NCBI RefSeq assembly: GCF_021390195.1
Contig: NZ_CP090003.1
Coordinates: forward strand, 1,538,001 to 1,602,000
Direction of reading: 5' to 3'
DNA length: 64,000 bases
Origin: Flagellimonas sp. CMM7
GTDB lineage: Bacteria > Bacteroidota > Bacteroidia > Flavobacteriales > Flavobacteriaceae
This document shows positions 26,314 to 33,206 of this stretch, one piece after another. A model generated the notes under the pieces. It had not been told where the DNA came from and did no database searches. It was given only the letters and a program-made list of their open reading frames with translations. The position numbers and the translations under genes were made by a program. Every line of letters begins with the position of its first letter. Position 1 is the stretch's first letter.

Positions 26314-27755
26314 GTATGAAAAATGATGATTTACATCGTATTCTAATCAAAGGTGGTGTTACTTCACCAGGGGAACTCAAAGATGGGATTTCACTTCTTA
26401 AGCAAGCTGGGCTTTCAACCATATCATTTGGTTCTCGCCAAGATTTGTTGTTTCCCCTGTCAACTTTCAAAAAATCAGAACTCGAACAGGGTCTGGGCTT
26501 CAGCACACAAATAGTATCTGATCGGAGTTATCAAAACATCGTCTCGTCTTATGTTTCGGCCGACATTTTTGACAATACCTATTGGCTTAAAGGGTCTACC
26601 TACCTCTATATTTTAGAAGAATTTGACTTTGATCCAAAGCTTAAAATTAACATCACTGACCCTAAACAACGCCTCGTTCCCATTCTCAACGGCAATTTGA
26701 ATTTTATTGCTTCGGAGCAAGAGGATTATTGGTATTTAAATATTTTGCTCCCCCATTGGAAGAAGCGCGCTTACTATCCAGTTCTGGTGTACAGCTGGGA
26801 TATCGTCAAAATTTCGAAGGCCATTGAAAACGTGTACGCATCCATCGACAATGTGGACCAGTTGTTTTCCATCCTAAATCAAAGTCTACAGACCAATAAT
26901 CGATCTATTACCAACCCCTTGGAAGTTCCTTTTGTGACCTTCCCCTACTATGAGGGGATGAACCGCATGGGGCTGGATAAGTACTGGCTTGGATTGTATT
27001 GGCGAAACAATGATTACGACCTTGGTTTCTTGAAGGATTTTTGTGGGTTTTGTTTGGATAACAGTATTGGTAAAATCAGTATCACTCCCTGGAAATCATT
27101 CATTGTTAAGAGTATTCCCAAAGAAAGCCGGCCCGAACTCGAACGCTTTCTTGGGCAACGAGGCATCAATGTGCGACACTCACAATTGGAAATGAACTGG
27201 CATCTTCCTGTTGATGACTTAGATGCGTTGGAACTTAAAAAAGATTTGGTCAAGCACTTTAATGAAAATGATATCAGCACCTATGGGCTGACGTTTGGTA
27301 TCAGCAATGACGTAGGGAAACGCTCTCATTTTTCTTCCATTATAATAGAGAAAAACCCAATTTCAGAAGCTATTAAAGAATTTAAGGGCAACCCCACATT
27401 TAATGTGCTGCACTTCAAGAATTTTGACCCTAGTTCTGATGAATATGTGCTCTATGCCCAAGACGTTGACAAAAAACAATTAGGTCAATTATTGATGGAG
27501 TTGAGCAAGAAGTACTTCAATGATTTGACTGGAACAAAAGAAAGACCAAAGGAAAATAGAAAATCGGATGAGGTTTCCCTTCGTAGTGTATTTCAGTGCC
27601 AATCATGTTTTACGGTTTATGATGAATCCTTGGGTGATTCAATTGCCAAGGTTTCTGCTGGAACTTCATTTGAGAAACTTCCAGATTCATTCGTTTGTTC
27701 AGTTTGTAATGCTCCAAAATCAGAGTTTCAAAGAACAGATTTAAAATTGGCTTAA
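26310..27755 (+). CDS. Rubredoxin-fused protein with degenerate nitrite/sulfite reductase-like halves
   Basis: 481 residues. The C-terminus (about 428-476) is a rubredoxin-like domain with CQSC and CSVC pairs that would hold one iron. The first about 420 residues look like two repeated ferredoxin-half (NIR_SIR_ferr-like) segments: GISLLKQAGLSTISFGSRQD and later IGKISITPWKSFIVKSIPKE. However, none of the C-x5-C and C-x3-C siroheme/[4Fe-4S] ligands of real nitrite or sulfite reductases are present, so it cannot bind siroheme in the usual way. It is coupled to nasA by an ATGA overlap. Likely an electron-transfer or assembly partner of nitrate reductase. That is inference. Confidence 0.7.
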   Translation: MSMKNDDLHRILIKGGVTSPGELKDGISLLKQAGLSTISFGSRQDLLFPLSTFKKSELEQGLGFSTQIVSDRSYQNIVSSYVSADIFDNTYWLKGSTYLYILEEFDFDPKLKINITDPKQRLVPILNGNLNFIASEQEDYWYLNILLPHWKKRAYYPVLVYSWDIVKISKAIENVYASIDNVDQLFSILNQSLQTNNRSITNPLEVPFVTFPYYEGMNRMGLDKYWLGLYWRNNDYDLGFLKDFCGFCLDNSIGKISITPWKSFIVKSIPKESRPELERFLGQRGINVRHSQLEMNWHLPVDDLDALELKKDLVKHFNENDISTYGLTFGISNDVGKRSHFSSIIIEKNPISEAIKEFKGNPTFNVLHFKNFDPSSDEYVLYAQDVDKKQLGQLLMELSKKYFNDLTGTKERPKENRKSDEVSLRSVFQCQSCFTVYDESLGDSIAKVSAGTSFEKLPDSFVCSVCNAPKSEFQRTDLKLA

Positions 27756-27869
27756 AGGTTAAGTGCAGAGTTTAAAGAGTAGAAGAAGAAATTGGCCAAT
27801 GCTTTCTTCAACTTAGCTGTTTTTATTAATTGAGAAATTAGGTGTAAACATCCTATAAATTAAGTCCTT

Positions 27870-29099
27870 TTAGGACTGTTCTAGTTTTTCCCTTAGAAGC
27901 TGCATATCATCAGAAACCTTTTTTTCTAGTACTTTGGCATATATCTGCGTAGTGGTCAGTTTACGATGACCTAGCATTTTAGAAATGGTCTCAATAGGAA
28001 CCCCGTTGGTTAGAGTAACCGTGGTGGCAAAGGTATGCCGCGCCATATGAAAAGTAAGATTCTTTCTTACCTTGGCGAGCTTCGCAACTTCCTTCAAATA
28101 AGCATTGATTTTTTGATTGGATATTCTTGGGAAAAGTGTACCGTTAATCAATGACCTTTTATCATGCCTGTAACGTTCAATTATCTCTGATGCTTTTGAA
28201 AGCAATGGAATTTTGACTGCGTTTCTTGTCTTTTGCCGTTGTGTCATTATCCAGTTAGTTTTATCCAACCCTAGCACTAGACTTTCATTTGTTAATAGCA
28301 TTACATCTATATAACTTATTCCTGTATAGCAACTGAACACGAATAGATCTTTCACTAATTTTAATCTTGTCGATTTAATTTTCAGCTCTTCTATATGTTT
28401 CAATTCCTCAGGTGTCAGAAAACCTCTGTGCGTAGGGGTTAATTTTTGTTTGAATTTCACAAATGGGTCGCGGTCAATCCATTCAAGTTGATGGGCCAAA
28501 GACACCATTCTACGTAGCCTTTGAATATGTTTCATCACGGCGTTGTTACCAATTCGTTTTTTATAATGCCGGGGACTGTAATTCCTTAGAAAACTTTCAA
28601 AACTTAGTATGAATTTATAGTCAAGACTTGAAAGTTCTAAATCATCTACCTTGTACTTTTTCTTGACAAATAGCAAAATATATTTTTGGCTGGTCAGGTA
28701 AAGTCTAGAAGTATTTCCATGAAGCTTTTGGAACATACTTGTATTGTGGTACTCAATGATTTCTCGTAATGTGTAACGCTCAATTTTGTCGTCACCTGTA
28801 TACCTCAACTTTATGGTTTGAGGGGTTATCGATTTATTTTCTGACCTAAGTTCTTGATAGCATTGAAACAACTTTGCGTATACCTCATCCAAATATTGGT
28901 TAATATTTCGAGCTTTTTCATTCGTTCCATTAATTCGTTGTTTTTGGTTGTTCCAAAGACGAGTTTCCACCCGTCGTTTAAGGCTAATATTGAGCTTTTT
29001 CTTATTTACTGTTATTCTGGCGTAAATAGGTGCTTGATTGTTCTTTGATCTTTTGGTGTATACCCAAAATAGAATGGAAAATGTAGAGAGAGTTCTCAT
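27870..29099 (-). CDS. int: Tyrosine-type integrase (IntDOT-like)
   Basis: 409 residues: an arm-binding N-terminal region (1-100), SAM-like core-binding domain (about 105-215) and catalytic domain. Catalytic-box residues visible are the Lys region RQKTRNAVKIPL, HMARHTFATTV (H-x-x-R), LGHRKLTTTQIYAK with H and the nucleophile Tyr. The position of ArgI holds Ser (YTGISYIDV), as in IntDOT-type Bacteroidota integrases that also lack ArgI. It lies 237 bp from the tRNA-Arg gene and reads away from it, the standard arrangement of an element integrase at its right end. A short hairpin AGTCC-TTTT-AGGACT overlaps its stop (27863-27877). Confidence 0.9.
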   Translation of the reverse strand: MRTLSTFSILFWVYTKRSKNNQAPIYARITVNKKKLNISLKRRVETRLWNNQKQRINGTNEKARNINQYLDEVYAKLFQCYQELRSENKSITPQTIKLRYTGDDKIERYTLREIIEYHNTSMFQKLHGNTSRLYLTSQKYILLFVKKKYKVDDLELSSLDYKFILSFESFLRNYSPRHYKKRIGNNAVMKHIQRLRRMVSLAHQLEWIDRDPFVKFKQKLTPTHRGFLTPEELKHIEELKIKSTRLKLVKDLFVFSCYTGISYIDVMLLTNESLVLGLDKTNWIMTQRQKTRNAVKIPLLSKASEIIERYRHDKRSLINGTLFPRISNQKINAYLKEVAKLAKVRKNLTFHMARHTFATTVTLTNGVPIETISKMLGHRKLTTTQIYAKVLEKKVSDDMQLLREKLEQS

Positions 29100-29212
29100 G
29101 AATTTCGTCTTTGAATTAAACTTAGTTTAGGACGAAAGTCAAATCACCAAAAGGTCGCTCGTTTAACACTTTGAACCGAACCGATTTCCAAATATGAAAA
29201 CACTTAGAATAA

Positions 29213-29233
29213 AATGTTGACGATTTGTGAACT
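29213..29233 (+). repeat. Right copy of the 21-bp direct repeat
   Basis: Exact copy of 6485-6505, located between the integrase start and the tRNA core. It is probably an integrase arm site; see the left copy. Confidence 0.55.
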
Positions 29234-29336
29234 CGAATAGATGGTTTCAAAAGATGTCATTTGAAACTTAAAATTCGTAAAGCATTGAAAATCAATATTT
29301 TTTTATTTTTTATGAGCTCCTTTAAAACTGTAAAAG

Positions 29337-29408
29337 TAGCCCCGGCAAGAATCGAACTTGCATCTAAAGTTTAGGAAACTTCTATTCTATCCATTGAACT
29401 ACGGGGCC
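29337..29408 (-). tRNA. tRNA-Arg (anticodon CCU), integration target
   Basis: A 72-nt cloverleaf folds on the minus strand: acceptor GGCCCCG with CGGGGCT (G1-U72 wobble), an anticodon stem GAAGT/ACTTT enclosing the loop TTCCTAA (anticodon CCU), and a T-arm GCAAG-TTCGATT-CTTGC. The discriminator is A. CCA is not encoded. The 3' 18 nt are shared with the left end of the element, so the present 3' end was probably supplied by the element, which restores the gene. Confidence 0.92.
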
Positions 29409-29456
29409 ATTACCACAAATGGATTGCAAAAATATGTTTTTTGAGAAAAAGAATTT

Positions 29457-29870
29457 TTAATGTGGCAATTTATCTTTAAGCAATCCATAGATATAGGTTC
29501 CCAAAACTGCTGATATCAGTACAACCACAATTGGAAGAAACCCAGCACCCAACAATGTAAATATTGGCCCCGGACATGCACCCGCCAATGCCCATCCCAA
29601 TCCAAAAAAGATGCCTCCGACCAAATATCTTTTAAAGCCCTTTTCTTTGGGAGTAAAAACAATCTCTTCCCCATAAAAAGACTTAATATTGAATCGTTTT
29701 ATCAACTGAATTCCCAATACTCCTACAACTAAGGCAGAACCTATGATCCCATACATGTGAAAGGAATCAAACTGAAACATTTCATAAATCCTAAACCAGG
29801 AAGCTGCTTCCGATTTGAACAACAAAATTCCAAAAAAAACACCAATAACCAGATATATAAAAGTTCTCAT
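29457..29870 (-). CDS. YeeE/YedE-like sulfur transporter half (DUF6691 type)
   Basis: The start is the ATG at 29870, giving 137 residues, not the open frame further upstream (29996), which would run into the neighbour. It is an integral membrane protein with a conserved Cys in ALAGACPGPIF, as in YeeE/YedE thiosulfate or sulfur-compound transporters. Split two-gene versions, this type plus a longer half, are typical in Bacteroidota. It starts 2 bp after the stop of the other half. The substrate is unproven. Confidence 0.82.
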   Translation of the reverse strand: MRTFIYLVIGVFFGILLFKSEAASWFRIYEMFQFDSFHMYGIIGSALVVGVLGIQLIKRFNIKSFYGEEIVFTPKEKGFKRYLVGGIFFGLGWALAGACPGPIFTLLGAGFLPIVVVLISAVLGTYIYGLLKDKLPH

Positions 29871-29872
29871 AA

Positions 29873-30430
29873 CTAAAAAATCAAAGGGAATAAAACATGA
29901 ACCATAAACAGACCTCCAATAAAAAAACCAATAACTGCAATTAGTGAAGGAACCTGCAAATTGCTCAAACCAGAAATGGCATGACCAGAGGTGCATCCGC
30001 CAGCATAACGAGCTCCAAAGCCAACAAGAAGACCTCCAATAACTAGTAAAGCCATTCCTTTAATATCTGAAAATACAGTTGTACTAAACAGTTCTGTTGG
30101 AAGGTAGGTCGTTCCTACGCTATTAAAACCCAAGGAATTTAAATCGGCCGCGGTGTCCGCATTAATATGCACGGCGATATCTGTAGACAAAAAATTGGCG
30201 CCAATATATCCTCCAATAATGGTCCCCATAACTACTACAAGGTTCCATTTTTGTGACTTCCAATCAAACCTAAAGAAACTTGCATGTTTTCCAGCCCCGC
30301 AAATAGTGCAGAGCGTTCTTAGGTTGGATGACATGCCAAAACGCTTGCCAATCATGATTAGTAAAAACATGACCATTGCAATCAATGGCCCGGACACATA
30401 CCAAGGCCAAGGTTTATATATTAAATCCAT
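29873..30430 (-). CDS. YeeE/YedE family transporter half
   Basis: 185 residues, mostly membrane-spanning. The conserved Cys-containing signature GARYAGGCTSGHAISGLS of the YeeE/YedE family is present. Together with the next gene it should form a complete sulfur-compound (thiosulfate-type) channel. Neighbours with rhodanese and persulfide-dioxygenase domains support a sulfur role. It is preceded by a small 48-residue membrane protein gene on the same strand. Confidence 0.85.
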   Translation of the reverse strand: MDLIYKPWPWYVSGPLIAMVMFLLIMIGKRFGMSSNLRTLCTICGAGKHASFFRFDWKSQKWNLVVVMGTIIGGYIGANFLSTDIAVHINADTAADLNSLGFNSVGTTYLPTELFSTTVFSDIKGMALLVIGGLLVGFGARYAGGCTSGHAISGLSNLQVPSLIAVIGFFIGGLFMVHVLFPLIF

Positions 30431-30532
30431 TCAAAAAAATCTAGCAAATAAGTTAAACCATCAATATAGTCTCTTTTGTTCTAAGACAGTAGTTTTTAAT
30501 TTGATTTGCCAGAGATTTTGGAAATATTGGAG

Positions 30533-30679
30533 TTAAGGTTTTTTGGGTCCTTCTTTTTTTCCACTGCTCATAAGCGCCAACACTGCTCCTACCAAAGCAA
30601 TAACGACAGCAGCAAAAACACCAATCATCCAAATACCATTTTCCCAAGAAACCAATGGAATTACATGCAGTATTTTCAT
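30533..30679 (-). CDS. Small single-pass membrane protein (48 aa)
   Basis: A short reading frame from the ATG at 30679 to the TAA at 30533. The protein has one hydrophobic segment (about 14-36, GIWMIGVFAAVVIALVGAVL) and a Lys-rich C-terminal tail. The longer open frame in another phase at 30453-30749 overlaps it and looks like a shadow. Position directly upstream of the YeeE pair on the same strand suggests co-transcription. The function is unknown. Confidence 0.6.
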   Translation of the reverse strand: MKILHVIPLVSWENGIWMIGVFAAVVIALVGAVLALMSSGKKEGPKKP

Positions 30680-30763
30680 CTTTTTTCGATTTTATGAAAA
30701 TCAAATTTAACGGGCATATTACTTTTAAAACATGATATTTCTCAGACAATCAACATTGGTAAA

Positions 30764-30796
30764 AATACACCTCGACAATAATTGCCGAGGTGTATT
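30764..30796 (-). terminator. Hairpin terminator downstream of the DUF2892 gene
   Basis: Perfect 11-bp arms AATACACCTCG and CGAGGTGTATT flank an 11-base loop. On the minus strand the hairpin is followed by a T run, as in a factor-independent terminator for the gene ending at 30817. Confidence 0.75.
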
Positions 30797-30816
30797 AAAA
30801 ACAATCAATCAAAAAA

Positions 30817-31023
30817 CTATTTTTTCAGCTTAATGCTATTCACCCTAAAAAGTGCATATAAAGGGCAAAAGCTCACAAAACTTGTTAAGAGAAATACTCC
30901 TGCCAAAGCCATTAATACATAGGCGAGAGTTCCTTCTATTACATTAAAGTAGTACAATACGACCACGGCTAATGCAATAATCAATCTTAGCATACGGTCA
31001 AGGCCGCTCATATTCTTTTTCAT
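30817..31023 (-). CDS. DUF2892 (YgaP-like) small membrane protein
   Basis: The ATG at 31023 gives 68 residues (MKKNMSGLDRMLRLI...). The upstream open frame to 31071 adds a doubtful N-terminus. It has two hydrophobic segments and the typical family end, FCPLYALFRVN. DUF2892 is the membrane part often fused to rhodanese in YgaP. Here it is a separate gene in a sulfur cluster. It begins 76 bp from a GTAAC-type palindrome and ends in a hairpin terminator. Confidence 0.8.
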   Translation of the reverse strand: MKKNMSGLDRMLRLIIALAVVVLYYFNVIEGTLAYVLMALAGVFLLTSFVSFCPLYALFRVNSIKLKK

Positions 31024-31098
31024 AATATTTTCGTTTATCAGTTTCCTATTAAGAAAACGTCTTTTGTTCAAAGCTACAATGCCCGCACGAGCTTTTTA

Positions 31099-31112
31099 GT
31101 AACCTTGGTTAC
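31099..31112. promoter_or_regulatory. GTAAC-N4-GTTAC palindrome in the divergent sulfur promoter
   Basis: GTAACCTTGGTTAC is a perfect 14-bp palindrome, between the starts of the DUF2892 gene (minus) and the sterol desaturase-like gene (plus). The same pattern recurs at 32786-32799, and with one mismatch at 34665-34678. Probably the site of the Crp/Fnr-type regulator at 36470-37102. Confidence 0.55.
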
Positions 31113-31177
31113 ACAGCCGTATTCTATTTTGTGCTACTTTTATTTTTTAGACGTTATTTTTAGTCAATTCAAATTTT

Positions 31178-32053
31178 ATGCAAGACTATTTTGAAGCTTT
31201 TGCCAATGGTTTTTTAGGAACCACCCAATGGACTTGGAAATCTATCTTATTTGATGTGCCATGGTATACGAATTATTTTTGGGGCTTGATTGTTATTTCA
31301 CTTCTTGTTTGGGGGTTAGAGATTATCTTTCCGTGGAGGAAGGAACAATCTATTTTTAGAAAAGATTTCTGGTTGGATGGTTTCTATATGTTCTTCAATT
31401 TTTTCATTTTCGCTATTGTTATTAGTGGGGTTTATAAAATGTTAGAGCTTCTATTGGGCAATATTGGAGTTACGGCCAAGAGTCTTGCAATCATTGATTT
31501 TTCAAATTGGCCAATCTGGTCTCAGCTACTTGTCTTTTTTGTTATTCTAGACTTTGTACAATGGTTTACGCACGTATTGCTTCATAAATTTCCTTTTTTA
31601 TGGCGATTTCATCAAGTGCACCATAGTGTAAAGGAAATGGGCTTTGCTGCCCATTTACGCTACCATTGGATGGAAAATATTTTTTATAAGCCACTTAAGA
31701 CATTTGGAGTTATGATTTTGGGAGGGTTTGAACCAGAACAAGCCTATATTGTTCATTTTGCCGCCATAGCGATAGGTCATCTAAATCATGCCAATATTAA
31801 ACTCACTTATGGCCCTCTAAAGTATATTTTCAACAATCCGGTAATGCACTTATATCATCATTCCTATATACTCCCCAAGGGAAAGTTTGGGGTTAATTTT
31901 GGAATTAGTTTGAGTCTCTGGGATTATTTGTTTGGGACCAATTATATTCCTGAAAGTGGTGGTAAAATTAGATTAGGATACCCAGGGGATGAAACTTTAC
32001 CCAAAAGCTTTTGGGGACAATTGGTTTATGGTTTTAAAAAACCAAAGTTGTAA
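31178..32053 (+). CDS. Sterol desaturase / fatty acid hydroxylase family membrane protein
   Basis: 291 residues with several membrane segments. The family's histidine motifs are visible: HVLLH with HQVHH (about 141-155), HLRYH and LYHHSYILP. Such proteins are di-iron membrane oxygenases acting on lipids or sterols. In Bacteroidota they are common in sulfur and lipid contexts and substrates are mostly unknown. It is transcribed in the opposite direction to the DUF2892 gene and shares its divergent promoter region with the GTAAC palindrome. Confidence 0.82.
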   Translation: MQDYFEAFANGFLGTTQWTWKSILFDVPWYTNYFWGLIVISLLVWGLEIIFPWRKEQSIFRKDFWLDGFYMFFNFFIFAIVISGVYKMLELLLGNIGVTAKSLAIIDFSNWPIWSQLLVFFVILDFVQWFTHVLLHKFPFLWRFHQVHHSVKEMGFAAHLRYHWMENIFYKPLKTFGVMILGGFEPEQAYIVHFAAIAIGHLNHANIKLTYGPLKYIFNNPVMHLYHHSYILPKGKFGVNFGISLSLWDYLFGTNYIPESGGKIRLGYPGDETLPKSFWGQLVYGFKKPKL

Positions 32054-32096
32054 TCTACCGGAACGATTTTGAAAGAAAGCTAACGCTCTTAGAAAA

Positions 32097-32369
32097 CTAA
32101 TTGCTTCTGAATTTTCCGTTGGCACAGCTTACAAAAGATTTTGCTTTTTGCAGTATCCCATTTTCGTCATCAATTGCCGGATATCCCAATGCTCTCAATT
32201 TATCTTTGGCAACAAAAACAACATCACTATTTTGATGTTCAAAAATGACCGATGATGTTTCTTGTTCTATCGTTAATTTGTTTATCCCATTTAACCCGGA
32301 CAACTTATCTGTAATTGTTTTGGCACAACCGCCACATTTAAGGTTTTGAATTTGAATTGTTGTTTTCAT
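32097..32369 (-). CDS. Heavy-metal-associated (HMA) domain protein
   Basis: 90 residues with an HMA fold and the metal-binding loop KCGGCAKT (CxxC, about residues 12-15). No membrane segment. This type of small copper/metal chaperone binds one soft metal ion. It ends with an unusual Cys-containing tail (SFVSCANGKF). It lies 19 bp after the rhodanese gene, so both are in one operon with a GTAAC palindrome 47 bp upstream. Confidence 0.85.
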   Translation of the reverse strand: MKTTIQIQNLKCGGCAKTITDKLSGLNGINKLTIEQETSSVIFEHQNSDVVFVAKDKLRALGYPAIDDENGILQKAKSFVSCANGKFRSN

Positions 32370-32388
32370 TCCAAATGATTCTTTTAGT

Positions 32389-32739
32389 TTAATACTTCCA
32401 TGTTCTATAGCCTCCCTTTAGATCATACACTGCTCTAAAGCCCATATCCACAAGTTTTCTAGCTGCTTTTTGACTTCTATTCCCAGATTGGCAATACAGG
32501 TATACTGGTTTGTCCTTATCCATTTTAGAGAAAGTAGCCTTAAATGCGGATTGCTGGAAATAATCAATATTTTGAGCTCCTTTAATATGTCTAGAAGCAA
32601 ACTCTCTAGAGGTTCTTACATCAACTAGCTGTACTCTACCATCGGAGATGGCCTTTCTATAATCTTCGGCATTCAACTCCTCTATAGTATCTGAATTGAT
32701 TGGTCCTCGGAATAAAAAATTTAGGAATGACATATTCAT
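32389..32739 (-). CDS. Rhodanese-like domain protein
   Basis: 116 residues with one rhodanese domain. The active-site loop is YLYCQSGNRSQKAARKL, with the catalytic Cys near residue 83. No signal peptide is visible, so it acts in the cytoplasm. Rhodaneses transfer sulfane sulfur, and the neighbouring persulfide and transport genes make sulfur trafficking likely. Confidence 0.88.
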   Translation of the reverse strand: MNMSFLNFLFRGPINSDTIEELNAEDYRKAISDGRVQLVDVRTSREFASRHIKGAQNIDYFQQSAFKATFSKMDKDKPVYLYCQSGNRSQKAARKLVDMGFRAVYDLKGGYRTWKY

Positions 32740-32785
32740 GTTTTTTAAGAATCCTTAAAATTAAACATCATGAATACAACGGTCA

Positions 32786-32799
32786 GTAACGCGAGTTAC
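32786..32799. promoter_or_regulatory. GTAAC-N4-GTTAC palindrome before the rhodanese gene
   Basis: GTAACGCGAGTTAC, 47 bp before the start of the rhodanese-HMA operon. The arms are identical to those of 31099-31112 although the 4-bp centre differs, which argues for one regulator binding both. Confidence 0.55.
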
Positions 32800-32815
32800 A
32801 TAACTAAAAAAACAA

Positions 32816-33199
32816 CTACTCCGTGGCACTCCAATCGTTATACGAGCCAGAATAGTCAAATATTTTTTTGAATCCCATTTGTTGCATTAATTTTGAAGCT
32901 CTTCCTGTTCTGCCCCCGCTTCTGCAATAGATATAAATGGGTTGGTTCTTGTCAAATTTCTGAATATCTTTTTTGAACGTCTCTTCTTGTAAAAAATCTA
33001 TATTAATGGCGTCATCAATATATCCTTTCCTATATTCCTCTGGTGTTCTTATGTCTATTAATTGTACATCCTTTCCTATTACCTCGGCTATAAGAGTTTC
33101 TTTATCAATTTTTTTGATAAAGCTTTCTTGCTCAGACTCACATGAACTAATCCATAAAAGACAAAAACTCATAAAGGCAACATTCAAAAGGCTTTTCAT
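32816..33199 (-). CDS. Rhodanese-like lipoprotein
   Basis: 127 residues: a signal with lipobox WISSC (Cys about residue 20) followed by a complete rhodanese domain with catalytic loop IYIYCRSGGRTGRASKL. It is therefore an envelope-anchored rhodanese, unlike the cytosolic paralogue at 32389-32739. Start codon 7 bp after the MBL gene stop, so they are co-transcribed and probably handle sulfane sulfur on both sides of the membrane. Confidence 0.88.
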   Translation of the reverse strand: MKSLLNVAFMSFCLLWISSCESEQESFIKKIDKETLIAEVIGKDVQLIDIRTPEEYRKGYIDDAINIDFLQEETFKKDIQKFDKNQPIYIYCRSGGRTGRASKLMQQMGFKKIFDYSGSYNDWSATE

Positions 33200-33206
33200 A
33201 ATAGCT

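Larger units (their letters stand above)
6416..29357. mobile_element. Candidate integrative and mobilizable element carrying nitrate assimilation genes
   Basis: Seen: an 18-bp direct repeat, ccccggcaagaatcgaac, occurs at 6416-6433 and again at 29340-29357 inside the 3' end of the tRNA-Arg gene, in the same orientation. A tyrosine integrase gene (27870-29099) lies next to the tRNA copy. Relaxase and accessory mobilization genes (6721-8272) lie next to the other copy. A second 21-bp direct repeat sits just inside both ends. Known: tyrosine recombinases of integrative elements often use tRNA 3' ends and leave a displaced copy at the far end. Inference: the 23 kb between the copies, including all nitrate and nitrite genes, entered as one unit. 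No conjugation (T4SS) genes are present, so transfer would need a helper element. Confidence 0.75.

Noticed and set aside
30453..30749. 98-residue open frame on the minus strand
   Set aside because: It overlaps the 48-residue small gene in another phase, has no domain and an irregular Cys-rich composition. I take it as a shadow.
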